From the NCBI GenBank assembly GCA_035250245.1, contig DATFFH010000025.1, positions 1-42,374 of the forward strand: a DNA stretch of 42,374 nucleotides, in the 5' to 3' direction. Below are positions 32,595 to 40,546 of this stretch, in pieces (position 1 is the first letter of the stretch; each line of letters opens with the position of its first letter). This stretch comes from Luteimonas_C sp035250245 (GTDB lineage: Bacteria > Pseudomonadota > Gammaproteobacteria > Xanthomonadales > Xanthomonadaceae). A program made the translations under genes and the position numbers. The notes beneath the pieces are model-generated. The model saw only the letters and a program-made list of their open reading frames with translations. It searched no databases and had not been told where the DNA came from.

Positions 32595-33176
32595 ATGCTA
32601 AAGCTCAAATACGCCGCCCTCGCCGCTCTGGCCATTGCGGGCTCGTTCGGTGCGTCTTCGGCCTTCGCCGCGGGCTACGAGATCTGGAACGGTTCGTCGT
32701 GGGTGAGAAGCGGGACGGTGGTCCTTTCCGGACCGACCACCGCAACCTATCTCGGTAATACCGTGCCTTGCACGTCCGCTTTCACGCTGACGCTGACGTA
32801 CGATGCCGGCACCGGCGTGCAGACGGCGCAGGTTACCGGCGCCAGCTTCACCGGCAGCGGCGCCTGCACAGGCATCACCAAAGTCCTGCCGTGGAGCGTG
32901 TCGGCGCCGAGCGCTCTGAGCGACCCCTCGGTCCTTCTGACGATCAGCGGCATCAACATCCACTTTCCGGCGCCCCCGCAGACCTGCACCGGCAGCGTCA
33001 CCGCGCAGGTGCCGAACGCCAATCCGTATTCGCCCAATCCGCCGGGCGGGTCGGGCGATCCCTCCCCGTACAACGAGTACATCGGCTTCAACGGTACTCT
33101 CACGGGCGGTTGCAGCGTCAGCCATCGCTCGCCGGGCCTGACCGCGGACACGCCGCTTCGCGCCTATTTCCCGTGA
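32595..33176 (+). CDS. Secreted PraB-like protein with four cysteines
   Basis: The start is the ATG at 32595, preceded by GGAG. A Sec signal peptide ends at SSAFA25, leaving about 168 mature residues. The cysteines are 59, 91, 131 and 173. The pattern NTVPCTSAFTLTL, VTGASFTGSGACTGITKVLPW and FNGTLTGGCSVS resembles the Pseudomonas PraB/alkane-oxidation-activator-like secreted proteins, as far as I can judge by eye; this is a weak assignment. The four cysteines could form two disulfides. It lies 115 nt after the TonB receptor stop and may be under the same sigma factor. No catalytic motif is visible. Confidence 0.65.
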   Translation: MLKLKYAALAALAIAGSFGASSAFAAGYEIWNGSSWVRSGTVVLSGPTTATYLGNTVPCTSAFTLTLTYDAGTGVQTAQVTGASFTGSGACTGITKVLPWSVSAPSALSDPSVLLTISGINIHFPAPPQTCTGSVTAQVPNANPYSPNPPGGSGDPSPYNEYIGFNGTLTGGCSVSHRSPGLTADTPLRAYFP

Positions 33177-33396
33177 TCGGAAATTCGTGGAAGAAGTGCG
33201 CGTAAACCCTCACGCGTCGCCAAGGATTCGGCGAGTCCGCCTCAAGTGCGGATCGGCGTACGGTCGCTCCGAAGCGCACACGCGCTTGGAGCGGCCGTCA
33301 AGGATCGATCGGTCCAGACCCTGACAGAATCGGATTCCGCTCGCGGCATTGTCATCGCGAATCGCCACATCACCATTCGTTTCAGGAGCCATCGAC

Positions 33397-34323
33397 ATGC
33401 TCAAGACAACGCTTTCCCTGGCCTTCGCCTCGGCGGCGCTGGCCGGCGTCCTTGCCGCGCCGGATGCCGCCGCGGGTACGCCTTCGGGACCGTACGCGAA
33501 ATTCAAATACTGCCCGTACACGCATCCCGACGTCGCCGACGGCGGCAGCTGCGTGCTCAACACAACCCGTTCGGGCCTTTTCAAGATCGGCAGTACGACC
33601 TTGCCGATCGATAAACCGATCGTGCTGCAAGGCGGCATCAAGTGGCTCAGCGATTCGCCGTTGTATCCCGCAGTCGGCGCGCCGACGTTGTCCGCGCCGC
33701 CGGGCAAGGTCCCGGGCGGATTGCTCGGCATCATGAATCCGAATCCCGACTGGCCCGGTCCGTTGTGGACCGCGTTCTGGGCGATCGTCGCAGTGGCCAA
33801 CGACGTGACGGCGACGATGGAACCGGTGGCTCCGGCGCAGACCAATTTCATCAACGCGCTGTATCCGCCGACCGACGGCACCGATCCCACCGCAGTGCGG
33901 ATGGCCGTGCGAGTGAAGCTGCAAAATCCGTTCCTGGGCGACACCTGCTACATCGGCTCGGCGCAGAATCCGATCGTGATCAAGCTGCAGACCGGCACCA
34001 CCGCGCCGCCGTTGCCGAACCTGCCGATTTCGGGCGATCCGGGAGAAACCTACACGGTATGGACGGACGAGCCCAACTACATCGGCTACATTCAGAACGA
34101 CGATGCGACCCTGGTCGACAACGCGTTCGCGGTGCCGGCCGCGCAGGGCTGCGGCAATGTCGCGTTGGGGCTGCCGATCCTGACCCAGGTGCTGGATGCG
34201 CTGGTTTCGGGCGCGGTGAACCTGAAAGTCGGACTGCCGTCCGCCGCGGGCAAGAACACCGCGATCCTGACCGGCGACACGTCCATCGCCTCGTCCGCCT
34301 ACGTCCTGGCCAGCGAGGAATAA
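33397..34323 (+). CDS. Secreted protein of a family resembling actinobacterial exported proteins
   Basis: The start is the ATG at 33397, with AGGAG upstream. The 308-residue protein has a Sec signal (cleavage near AAAG, about 26). Segments such as FKYCPYTHPDVADGGSC, SGLFKIGSTTLPIDKPIVLQGG, VPGGLLGIMNP, VRVKLQNPFLGDTCYIGS, NPIVIKLQTGTTAPP, DNAFAVPAAQGCGN and GLPSAAGKNTAIL are strongly patterned. They recall exported proteins I associate with Streptomyces and mycobacteria, not with gammaproteobacteria. The cysteines are 39, 52, 184 and 252. No enzymatic motif is visible. It follows the PraB-like gene after 220 nt in the same orientation. Confidence 0.7.
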   Translation: MLKTTLSLAFASAALAGVLAAPDAAAGTPSGPYAKFKYCPYTHPDVADGGSCVLNTTRSGLFKIGSTTLPIDKPIVLQGGIKWLSDSPLYPAVGAPTLSAPPGKVPGGLLGIMNPNPDWPGPLWTAFWAIVAVANDVTATMEPVAPAQTNFINALYPPTDGTDPTAVRMAVRVKLQNPFLGDTCYIGSAQNPIVIKLQTGTTAPPLPNLPISGDPGETYTVWTDEPNYIGYIQNDDATLVDNAFAVPAAQGCGNVALGLPILTQVLDALVSGAVNLKVGLPSAAGKNTAILTGDTSIASSAYVLASEE

Positions 34324-34385
34324 CGTTCGCTCCGAAGCGCGACGCGGAGCGGCCCCGAGCGGCCGCTCTGCGTTAGCCTAAGCCG

Positions 34386-35372
34386 ATGCGCCGCCTGCAT
34401 TTCGCCATCGCATGCGCTGGTCTGATCGCCGTCGTCGGCGCCTATCAGCTGGGACGCGTGCAAGGGCCGCATCCGGCCGGCGCGGCGGCGACCGATGTCG
34501 CGAAAGCGGTCGTCGTCGATGGCGGCGAAAGCGCCGCCACCGCGAGCACTTCGGCGCCGAAACCACGCGCAGCGCGCACGTCCGTTTCGCTGCCGCCGCC
34601 CGGCGCGCCGTTGCAGAACGTATTCGCCGAACTGCAGTCGCGCGCGAACGCGGGCGACGTCGCAGCTGCGACTCGGCTATATCGCGACTTGAGCCTCTGC
34701 GGCCGTTTTCTCGGCATCGACTGGGCCAACTCGCAATTGGCCGACGAGCTGTTGGGCGAGGGAGTGGACAGCATGCCCCCGGAGCAACTGGACAATTACC
34801 AGGCCCAGCTCGAAGCGATCGAGTCGCGCAAGCGCAACGTGGCGCGGCTGCATGCGATGTGCGACGGCGCCGATGCGGCGATGCTCGATTCGCTGGTGCC
34901 CAACCTGCAACGCGCCGCGCAACTGGGCGAACCCAACGCCCGCGCCTGCTATCTGGCGAGGGGGCCCGGCTACGATGCGCGCAGCCTGATCGACCATCCC
35001 GAACGTCTGGCGGCTTATCGGCGCAACGTTCCAGCCTTGATCGACGCGGGCCTTGCCGCCGGCGATTGGAAAGTCGTCGACATCCTGCGCAACGCCTACG
35101 AACCGGGCGCGGACGGCCTGCTCGCCGGCGCGCTGGGCGCGGATCCGGATCGCTATTACCGTTACCTGAAACTGTATCGTTTGGGCGCAGAACCGTACCG
35201 GGCGCGCAAACTGGACCGGCAGTTGGCCGCCGCCGCCGCGCGCCTGGCGCCGGAGCGGCGCAACGAGGCGGATGCGTGGGCGGAGAACGCGTTCCGGCGA
35301 GACTTCGACGCGGGCAATTCGACCGAGTCGACGGTGTCCGGTTGGGATCCCTGTTCCTTTCCTTACGAATGA
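34386..35372 (+). CDS. Membrane-anchored periplasmic protein with four conserved cysteines (paralogue 1)
   Basis: The 328-residue protein has an N-terminal membrane segment (about 5-21) with an internal Cys10, then an Ala/Pro/Ser linker (24-75) and a helical domain beginning FAELQSRANAGDVAAATRLYRDLSLC, which is Sel1/TPR-like. The cysteines at 105, 159, 188 and 323 are all conserved in the next gene. Other shared blocks are ACYLARGPGYDAR, AGDWKVVDILRNAYEPGADGLLAG and RYLKLYRLGAEP. I do not recognise a named family. The paired cysteines suggest two periplasmic disulfides. It follows the secreted protein gene by 62 nt and precedes its paralogue by 33 nt. Confidence 0.75.
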   Translation: MRRLHFAIACAGLIAVVGAYQLGRVQGPHPAGAAATDVAKAVVVDGGESAATASTSAPKPRAARTSVSLPPPGAPLQNVFAELQSRANAGDVAAATRLYRDLSLCGRFLGIDWANSQLADELLGEGVDSMPPEQLDNYQAQLEAIESRKRNVARLHAMCDGADAAMLDSLVPNLQRAAQLGEPNARACYLARGPGYDARSLIDHPERLAAYRRNVPALIDAGLAAGDWKVVDILRNAYEPGADGLLAGALGADPDRYYRYLKLYRLGAEPYRARKLDRQLAAAAARLAPERRNEADAWAENAFRRDFDAGNSTESTVSGWDPCSFPYE

Positions 35373-35405
35373 CGAAACGATGAAAAATTTTCGGAAGTTT
35401 CGCGC

Positions 35406-36386
35406 ATGATTCGGCGCGATGCGTTCATCGCCTGCATCGCGGCCGTGTTGGCGGCGCTGGCGGGCGCTTATTTCCTGGGTCGGGCGAATGCGCCGCCGCC
35501 GCTCGCCGCAGCGTCGAGCGCAAGCGCGGAACCCACGGGCGGCGTGGCGGCCGATGCCCCGCCGCTCGCGGCATCCGGCGAGGAATCCCGGCTGGCCGCG
35601 AAGAAAGGCGCGTCGTTGCCGAACGCCGGCACGCCGCTGCGCCAAACCTTCGCCGAACTGCAGGCGCGTGCCGCGGCCGGAGACGCCGCCGCGGCCGCGC
35701 GCCTGTTCCGCGACCTTGATCAATGCAAGCGTTCGAGCGCATCGCAATGGCGCAACGCCGCAGCATTGAACGAATTGACGAACGCACCCACCGAGGACTT
35801 GCGTCCCGAGCAATTGCGCACCCGCCAGATGCTGCTCGAGGCGATGGAACTGCGCCAGCAATCCGCGCACGCGGTGCAGGATCTGTGCGCAGGCGTGGAC
35901 GAGGCGATGCTAGGCGCCACGGTCGCGAGCCTGGCGCAGGCCGCGCGGCTCGGCGACAAGGACGCGCGCGCCTGCTATCTGGATCGCGGACCGCTTTACG
36001 ATGCTCGCGGCTTGCTCGCCAGGCCGCAGTCGCTGCAGACATACCGACAACAGGCGCAGGAAATGATCCGGTCGGGACTCGCGGCGGGCGATTGGCGCGT
36101 CGTCGATCTGCTGCGGCAGGCCTACGAACCGGGCGCGCAGAACCTGCTGGCGGGATTGGTCGGCGCCGATCCGGTGCAGCACTACCGCTATCTCAAACTT
36201 TATCGGCTCGGCGCCGAACCGCATCGCGCCGCGGCGCTCGATCGGCAATTGGGGGTCGCCGCGGCGAATCTCGCGCCCGCTCAGCGTGCGCAAGCGGATC
36301 AGTGGGCACAGGAAATGCGGCGCGACCGTTTTTCCGGCGACTCGACCCGAGCGACGCCGCCCGGTTGGGACGCCTGCGCGTTTTAG
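35406..36386 (+). CDS. Membrane-anchored periplasmic protein with four conserved cysteines (paralogue 2)
   Basis: The 326-residue protein is a tandem paralogue of the preceding gene with the same layout: a membrane segment (about 8-24, with Cys10), Ala-rich linker (30-75) and helical domain FAELQARAAAGDAAAAARLFRDLDQC. Cysteines 107, 161, 190 and 324 occupy equivalent positions. Shared blocks are ACYLDRGPLYDARGLL, AGDWRVVDLLRQAYEPGAQNLLAG and HYRYLKLYRLGAEPHRA. The two have diverged widely in the linker and N-terminal helices, so the duplication is not recent. The function is unknown. It may act with the envelope signalling unit upstream, but that is inference from position only. Confidence 0.75.
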   Translation: MIRRDAFIACIAAVLAALAGAYFLGRANAPPPLAAASSASAEPTGGVAADAPPLAASGEESRLAAKKGASLPNAGTPLRQTFAELQARAAAGDAAAAARLFRDLDQCKRSSASQWRNAAALNELTNAPTEDLRPEQLRTRQMLLEAMELRQQSAHAVQDLCAGVDEAMLGATVASLAQAARLGDKDARACYLDRGPLYDARGLLARPQSLQTYRQQAQEMIRSGLAAGDWRVVDLLRQAYEPGAQNLLAGLVGADPVQHYRYLKLYRLGAEPHRAAALDRQLGVAAANLAPAQRAQADQWAQEMRRDRFSGDSTRATPPGWDACAF

Positions 36387-36416
36387 ATTTAGCCCGGGGG
36401 AAGGAAAATCTTCGAG

Positions 36417-36534
36417 CCCCTCTCCCACCGGGAGAGGGGTTGGGGTGAGCGTCCGGCGAAGCGACGGCGTTCCAGTTTGCGTCTTACTCCGAACCCTCAT
36501 TCGCCTTCGGGCACCTTCTCCCGATGGGAGAAGG
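36417..36534. repeat. Hairpin-rich CTCTCCC/GGGAGAG intergenic repeat
   Basis: The left hairpin is CCCCTCTCCCACCGGGAGAGGGG and the right side ends CTTCTCCCGATGGGAGAAGG, mirror-related with a spacer that includes GGGGTGAGCG and ACCCTCATTCGCC. It is of the same style as 7200-7353. It separates the convergent paralogue 2 and methyltransferase genes and could act as a two-way terminator. Confidence 0.75.
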
Positions 36535-36551
36535 AAGAAACACTCGTCGCT

Positions 36552-37247
36552 TCAAGATTCGAGCCGTCCCGCCACGATCAGCCAGTGGTTGAACGGCGTG
36601 TTGCCGTACAGCGGTTTGAAATCCACCGACAGGCCCGCGCCTTCCAGCGTATTGCGCAAGCCGGCCTCGGTCGGATAGTGCGCCGGCGCCGATTGCATCC
36701 AACCGATCAAATGCGCGAATCGGTCGGTCAGGCGGGTGGCGCTGCCGCGTTTGCCACCGTCATCCAGCGCGGCACGGATCACCAGCTTGGCGCCGGGCGT
36801 CAACATCGCGACGGTGGCGTCCAACAGCCGTTGCTGCGCCGAATCCGGCAAATACTGCAGCACGTCCAGGATCGCCACGCTGCCGCGATGGACAGGCAAT
36901 TCGTTGGCCAGGTCGACGACTTCGAAACGTGCGTTAGCCAAGCCGATGCGCTCGGCCGCGCGCCGGCCGCGTTCGATCTTGGGCGCGTCGTTGTCGACGC
37001 CGTAATAAGCCAAGGTTTGCCCGTCGCGGAGCAGCGCGTGGGCCAGCAATCCCAGGCCGCAACCCAGGTCCAGCAGCGGCGCTTCGGTGCCGCGCAAGGC
37101 TTGCAGCACGCCGGGATACAGCGGATCGCTCGCCAGCTTTTCCCGGGTGTAGTAGTAGTCGTAACGGTTGCCCCACCAGCGCACCGGCAGGAAGGCGCGG
37201 GCGATGCCGTCGGCCTGGCGTCGCGCGAACGGCTGCATGGCGTTCAT
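36552..37247 (-). CDS. Class I SAM-dependent methyltransferase
   Basis: The start is the ATG ending at 37247, which overlaps the stop of the SGNH hydrolase gene (ATGA). The longer frame to 37409 runs through that gene and is rejected. The 231-residue protein has motif I LLDLGCGLGLLAHALL near residue 60, the acidic YYGVDNDAPKIERG, and VAILDVLQYLPDSAQQRLL corresponding to the post-motif region. The Y-D-Y-Y-Y-T-R-E-K N-terminal segment and the C-terminal FNHWLIVAGR are typical of a small-molecule or lipid methyltransferase group. The substrate is unknown. It is likely co-transcribed and coupled with the SGNH hydrolase. Confidence 0.85.
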   Translation of the reverse strand: MNAMQPFARRQADGIARAFLPVRWWGNRYDYYYTREKLASDPLYPGVLQALRGTEAPLLDLGCGLGLLAHALLRDGQTLAYYGVDNDAPKIERGRRAAERIGLANARFEVVDLANELPVHRGSVAILDVLQYLPDSAQQRLLDATVAMLTPGAKLVIRAALDDGGKRGSATRLTDRFAHLIGWMQSAPAHYPTEAGLRNTLEGAGLSVDFKPLYGNTPFNHWLIVAGRLES

Positions 37248-37870
37248 CGCGCCAGCAACCGATGTGCGACGGGAAAAGCCAGGCGCGTCCATTCGGCGTA
37301 CAACGCCATGGAAGGATGCAGCCCGTCGTCGGCCTGCATCGCCGCTTCCGCGCCGCGCTCGCGGCTGACCGGAGCGATGTCGACGAACGCGATGCCCTGC
37401 GCCGCGCAAACATCGCGCGCGGCGGCGTTGTATTCGTCCAGCTCACGCGAAATCCGCGCCGAATCGCGGCCGGATTCCCGTCCGAAACGGGTGACGCCCC
37501 AATCCGGAATCGACAGCACCAACACCCGCTCGCTGCGATCTCCGGCGAAACCGATCGCGCGCCGCAGCAGCGCCGCGAACTGTTCGCGGTATTCGTCCAC
37601 GCTGCGGCCGCGGTATTGGTTGTTGACGCCGATCAGCAGGCTGACGAAGCCGAATTCGCCGAGCGGCTCGGCGTCGTCGATCGCCGCATCGAGTTCGTCG
37701 GTGGTCCAGCCGGTGGTGGCGACGATGCGCGGGTCGGCTATGTCGACGCCTTGTTCGCGCAGCGCCGCGGCCAATTGCATCGGCCAGCGTCCGGATTCCG
37801 GCGCACCTTCTCCGATGGTGTAGCTGTCGCCGAGGGCGAGATAGGGAATGGCTTGCGGCCTGTCGGTCAT
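37244..37870 (-). CDS. SGNH/GDSL-type hydrolase
   Basis: The 208-residue protein has block I ALGDSYTIGEG with nucleophile Ser16, an Asn in LLIGVNNQYRG (block III G-x-N), and the catalytic D-x-x-H in DDGLHPS near residue 183. These define the SGNH esterase/lipase fold. No signal peptide is seen, so the enzyme is probably cytoplasmic; the substrate is not predictable. Its stop overlaps the methyltransferase start, suggesting a two-gene unit. A family G repeat lies just upstream, towards the AlaA-type gene. Confidence 0.88.
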   Translation of the reverse strand: MTDRPQAIPYLALGDSYTIGEGAPESGRWPMQLAAALREQGVDIADPRIVATTGWTTDELDAAIDDAEPLGEFGFVSLLIGVNNQYRGRSVDEYREQFAALLRRAIGFAGDRSERVLVLSIPDWGVTRFGRESGRDSARISRELDEYNAAARDVCAAQGIAFVDIAPVSRERGAEAAMQADDGLHPSMALYAEWTRLAFPVAHRLLAR

Positions 37871-37897
37871 GGGGGATTGATCAAAGGCTCAGGAATC

Positions 37898-37981
37898 GTA
37901 GGACGGAACCGCCGAAGGCGTTTCCGCCGGTGCCATCTCGCGGCGAGCGCGGCGGAATCTGCTTCGCAGGTTCCGCCCTAC
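37898..37981. repeat. GTAG-type inverted-dimer repeat, family G
   Basis: The arms are GTAGGACGGAACCGCCGAAG and the mirror ending GGTTCCGCCCTAC, with one mismatch in the left arm relative to the copy at 25100. It lies between the aminotransferase stop (five bases away) and the SGNH hydrolase start. Confidence 0.88.
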
Positions 37982-37986
37982 GGCGT

Positions 37987-39234
37987 TCAAGCCACCGCCG
38001 CCTGAGGCTCGCCCGCTTCGGCCGCGCGCCGCGCCAGCACGCGGTCGATGCGCGCGAACACTTCGCGCAGTTGCGCCGGTTCGGGCAGCAGGGTGACGCG
38101 GAAATGGTTGCGGTAGGGCACGTTGAAGCTGGAACCGGGCACGATCAGCACGTCTTCGTTCTCCAGCATCTCCAGAGCGAAAGCGTGGTCGTCGAAGCCG
38201 ACTGCGGCGGCGCCCGTCACCGACGGGAAGCCGTACAGCGCGCCCTGCGGCGCCACAAGTTGCAGATGCTCGCTGGCCGCGCAGCATTCGATCAGCGCGC
38301 GGCGCGCTTCGTACAGGCGGCCGCCGGGCTGGCACAGCGGGGTGATCGTGTCCTGGCCGTGCAGCGCGGCTTCGATCGCGAACTGGCCCGGCACGTTCGC
38401 GCACAGGCGCAGCGCGCCGAGCAGGTCCATCGCGTGGTGGTAATCGCCGCTGGCCAGCGGATCGCCCGACAGCACCGCCCAACCCACGCGCCAGCCGCAG
38501 GCGCGGTGCACCTTCGACAGCCCGCCGAACGACAGGCAGGGCAGGTCGCCGGCCAGCGGCGCGATCGGTTCGAACTTATGGCCGTCGTAGAGGATGCCGT
38601 CGTAGATCTCGTCGGCCATCAGCAGCAGTTTGTGCTTTTGCGCGATCGCCACGATCCGCTCCAGCAGCGCACGCGGATACGCCGCGCCAGTGGGGTTGTT
38701 CGGATTGATCAGCACGATCGCGCGGGTGCGCGAGGACACCAGCGCTTCCATCTGGTCCGGATCGGGCAGGAAGCCGTTTTCAGGATCGCAGCGGTAATAG
38801 ACCGGGCGGCCGTCGTTGAGGATGGTGGCCGCGCTCCACAGCGGATAGTCGGGCGAGGGCAGCAGCACTTCGTCGCCCGGGTTGAGCAGGGCGCGCAGCG
38901 AAATATCGATCAGCTCGCTGACGCCGTTGCCGACGAACACCCGCTCCGGCGACGCGTTCGGCGTGCCGCGCGCCTTGTGGAAGGCGGCGATGGCCTCGCG
39001 GGCCTGCGGCAGGCCCTGCTGGTGGGTGTACGGGTCGGTGCCCGCGATGTGGTCGGCGATCGCGCGCTGCAGATGCTCCGGCGCGCGAAAACCGAACGCG
39101 CCGGGGTTGCCGATGTTGAGCTTGATCAGGCTCCGGCCCTGGGCCTCGAGCTCGCGGGCGCGCCGGGCCAGTTCGCCGCGGATTTCGTAGCGGACTTCGG
39201 ACAGGCGCTGGCGAGTAGTCAGGGACGAGGACAT
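37987..39234 (-). CDS. alaA: Pyridoxal-phosphate aminotransferase, AlaA type
   Basis: The 415-residue fold-type I aminotransferase is collinear with E. coli AlaA: VRYEIRG at the N-terminus, KLNIGNPGAFGF, GNGVSELIDI, PDYPLWSAA, INPNNPTGAAYP, ADEIYDGILYD and LSFGGLSKVHRACGWRVGW, with the Schiff-base Lys in GLSK. It converts glutamate and pyruvate to 2-oxoglutarate and alanine. The C-terminal extension AARRAAEAGEPQAAVA is low-complexity. It is divergent from rsgA, with about 95 nt between the starts. Confidence 0.92.
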   Translation of the reverse strand: MSSSLTTRQRLSEVRYEIRGELARRARELEAQGRSLIKLNIGNPGAFGFRAPEHLQRAIADHIAGTDPYTHQQGLPQAREAIAAFHKARGTPNASPERVFVGNGVSELIDISLRALLNPGDEVLLPSPDYPLWSAATILNDGRPVYYRCDPENGFLPDPDQMEALVSSRTRAIVLINPNNPTGAAYPRALLERIVAIAQKHKLLLMADEIYDGILYDGHKFEPIAPLAGDLPCLSFGGLSKVHRACGWRVGWAVLSGDPLASGDYHHAMDLLGALRLCANVPGQFAIEAALHGQDTITPLCQPGGRLYEARRALIECCAASEHLQLVAPQGALYGFPSVTGAAAVGFDDHAFALEMLENEDVLIVPGSSFNVPYRNHFRVTLLPEPAQLREVFARIDRVLARRAAEAGEPQAAVA

Positions 39235-39328
39235 CGGAGCAGAAAAAAGTAGGGGTCCGCCAGACTAGCCGAAACCGCGGCCGCGTTCGACTCGCATAGA
39301 ATCGGGCCATGCAGGCGATTTTCCCCAC

Positions 39329-40420
39329 ATGAACCCGCTGCGCGCGATCGGCTGGCCGTTCGAAGGCCCGCCGGACGATCCTGATTGGCGGCCGATCCTG
39401 GCGGCCCACCCGCAGGCCCGGCCGGCGCGGGTGGTCGAGCAGCACCGATCCGGTTACGTGGTCGCCGAAGGGCCGGGCCAGGCCGTGAAAGTGGATTCGC
39501 TGCCCGAATGGCAGCGGCCGAAATTCCCGCCCGAACAGCGCGCGGCGGTCGGCGACTGGGTGCTGGTCGCCGGTTCGGCCATCGTCGCGCTATTGCCGCG
39601 GCATAGCGCGATCAAACGCGGCGCGGCCGGCGAGCATTACAAGCAGCAGCTGATCGCGGCCAACGTCGATACGGCCTTCGTCGTTTGCGGGCTGGACGCG
39701 GATTTCAATCCGCGCCGGATCGAACGCTATCTGTTGCTGGTGCGCAGCGGCGGCAGCGAGCCGGTGGTGGTGCTGACCAAGATCGATCGCGCCATCGCCG
39801 CCGACGCCGGCGCGGTGGACGCGGCGATGGCTTCGCTGGTCGATCTGGCCGCGCAGGACGTGGCGATCCGTGCGATCAACGCCAAGGACCGCGACAGCGT
39901 GGCCGCGCTGGATCCGTGGCTGCAGCCGGGTCGCACCGTGGTGCTGGTCGGTTCATCCGGCGCCGGCAAGTCGACCCTGACCAACACCCTGCTCGGCGTC
40001 GAGCGGATGAAGACGAGCGAGGTGCGCGAGTCGGATTCGCGCGGACGCCATACCACGACTTATCGCTCGTTGATCCCGCTGCCGTCGGGCGCCTGCTTGA
40101 TCGACACGCCCGGCATGCGCGAACTCAAGCCCACCGGCGAGGAAGACCTGGCAGAAGGCGGCTTCGCCGACATCGAAGCCCTGGCCGAGCAGTGCAAATT
40201 CCGCGATTGCCGGCACCAACGCGAGCCGGGTTGCGCGGTGCGCGCGGCTTTGGAAGCCGGAAAGCTGGATCCGGACCGCTACGCCAATTATCTGAAGCTG
40301 CGCGACGAGGTGGCCGGCGCCGCGAACAAACTGGCCACGCGCATAGCGCAGAAGGCGAATGCGAAAGTGCAGGGCAAGGCGTTGAACAAGCGGCTGGACG
40401 AGAAATATGGCAAGCATTGA
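39329..40420 (+). CDS. rsgA: Ribosome small-subunit-dependent GTPase RsgA (YjeQ)
   Basis: The 363-residue protein has the circularly permuted GTPase order: an N-terminal OB-fold-like part, G4 VLTKID, then G1 GSSGAGKST near residue 209, a G2 region with RHTTTYR, G3 DTPGMRE, and a C-terminal zinc site CKFRDCRHQREPGC. RsgA removes assembly factors during late 30S maturation. A tiny ORF (39309-39332, eight codons including stop) overlaps the start as ATGA and might affect initiation. A family F repeat lies 40 nt after the stop. Confidence 0.95.
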   Translation: MNPLRAIGWPFEGPPDDPDWRPILAAHPQARPARVVEQHRSGYVVAEGPGQAVKVDSLPEWQRPKFPPEQRAAVGDWVLVAGSAIVALLPRHSAIKRGAAGEHYKQQLIAANVDTAFVVCGLDADFNPRRIERYLLLVRSGGSEPVVVLTKIDRAIAADAGAVDAAMASLVDLAAQDVAIRAINAKDRDSVAALDPWLQPGRTVVLVGSSGAGKSTLTNTLLGVERMKTSEVRESDSRGRHTTTYRSLIPLPSGACLIDTPGMRELKPTGEEDLAEGGFADIEALAEQCKFRDCRHQREPGCAVRAALEAGKLDPDRYANYLKLRDEVAGAANKLATRIAQKANAKVQGKALNKRLDEKYGKH

Positions 40421-40460
40421 ACCTGCCGCCGAAGCCACGGCCTTTTCGGTAACCGCTTTT

Positions 40461-40531
40461 GTAGGTGCGAATTCATTCGCACGCTTTTCCAGACGGCGAA
40501 CGAAAGAGCGTGCGAATGAATTCGCACCTAC
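40461..40531. repeat. GTAG-type inverted-dimer repeat, family F
   Basis: The arms are GTAGGTGCGAATTCATTCGC and the mirror ending GAATTCGCACCTAC, with a spacer that differs from the copy at 25028. It lies between rsgA and the QEGLA-motif gene, ending 15 bases before that ATG. Confidence 0.9.
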
Positions 40532-40546
40532 GAAAAGCGGACGTGC

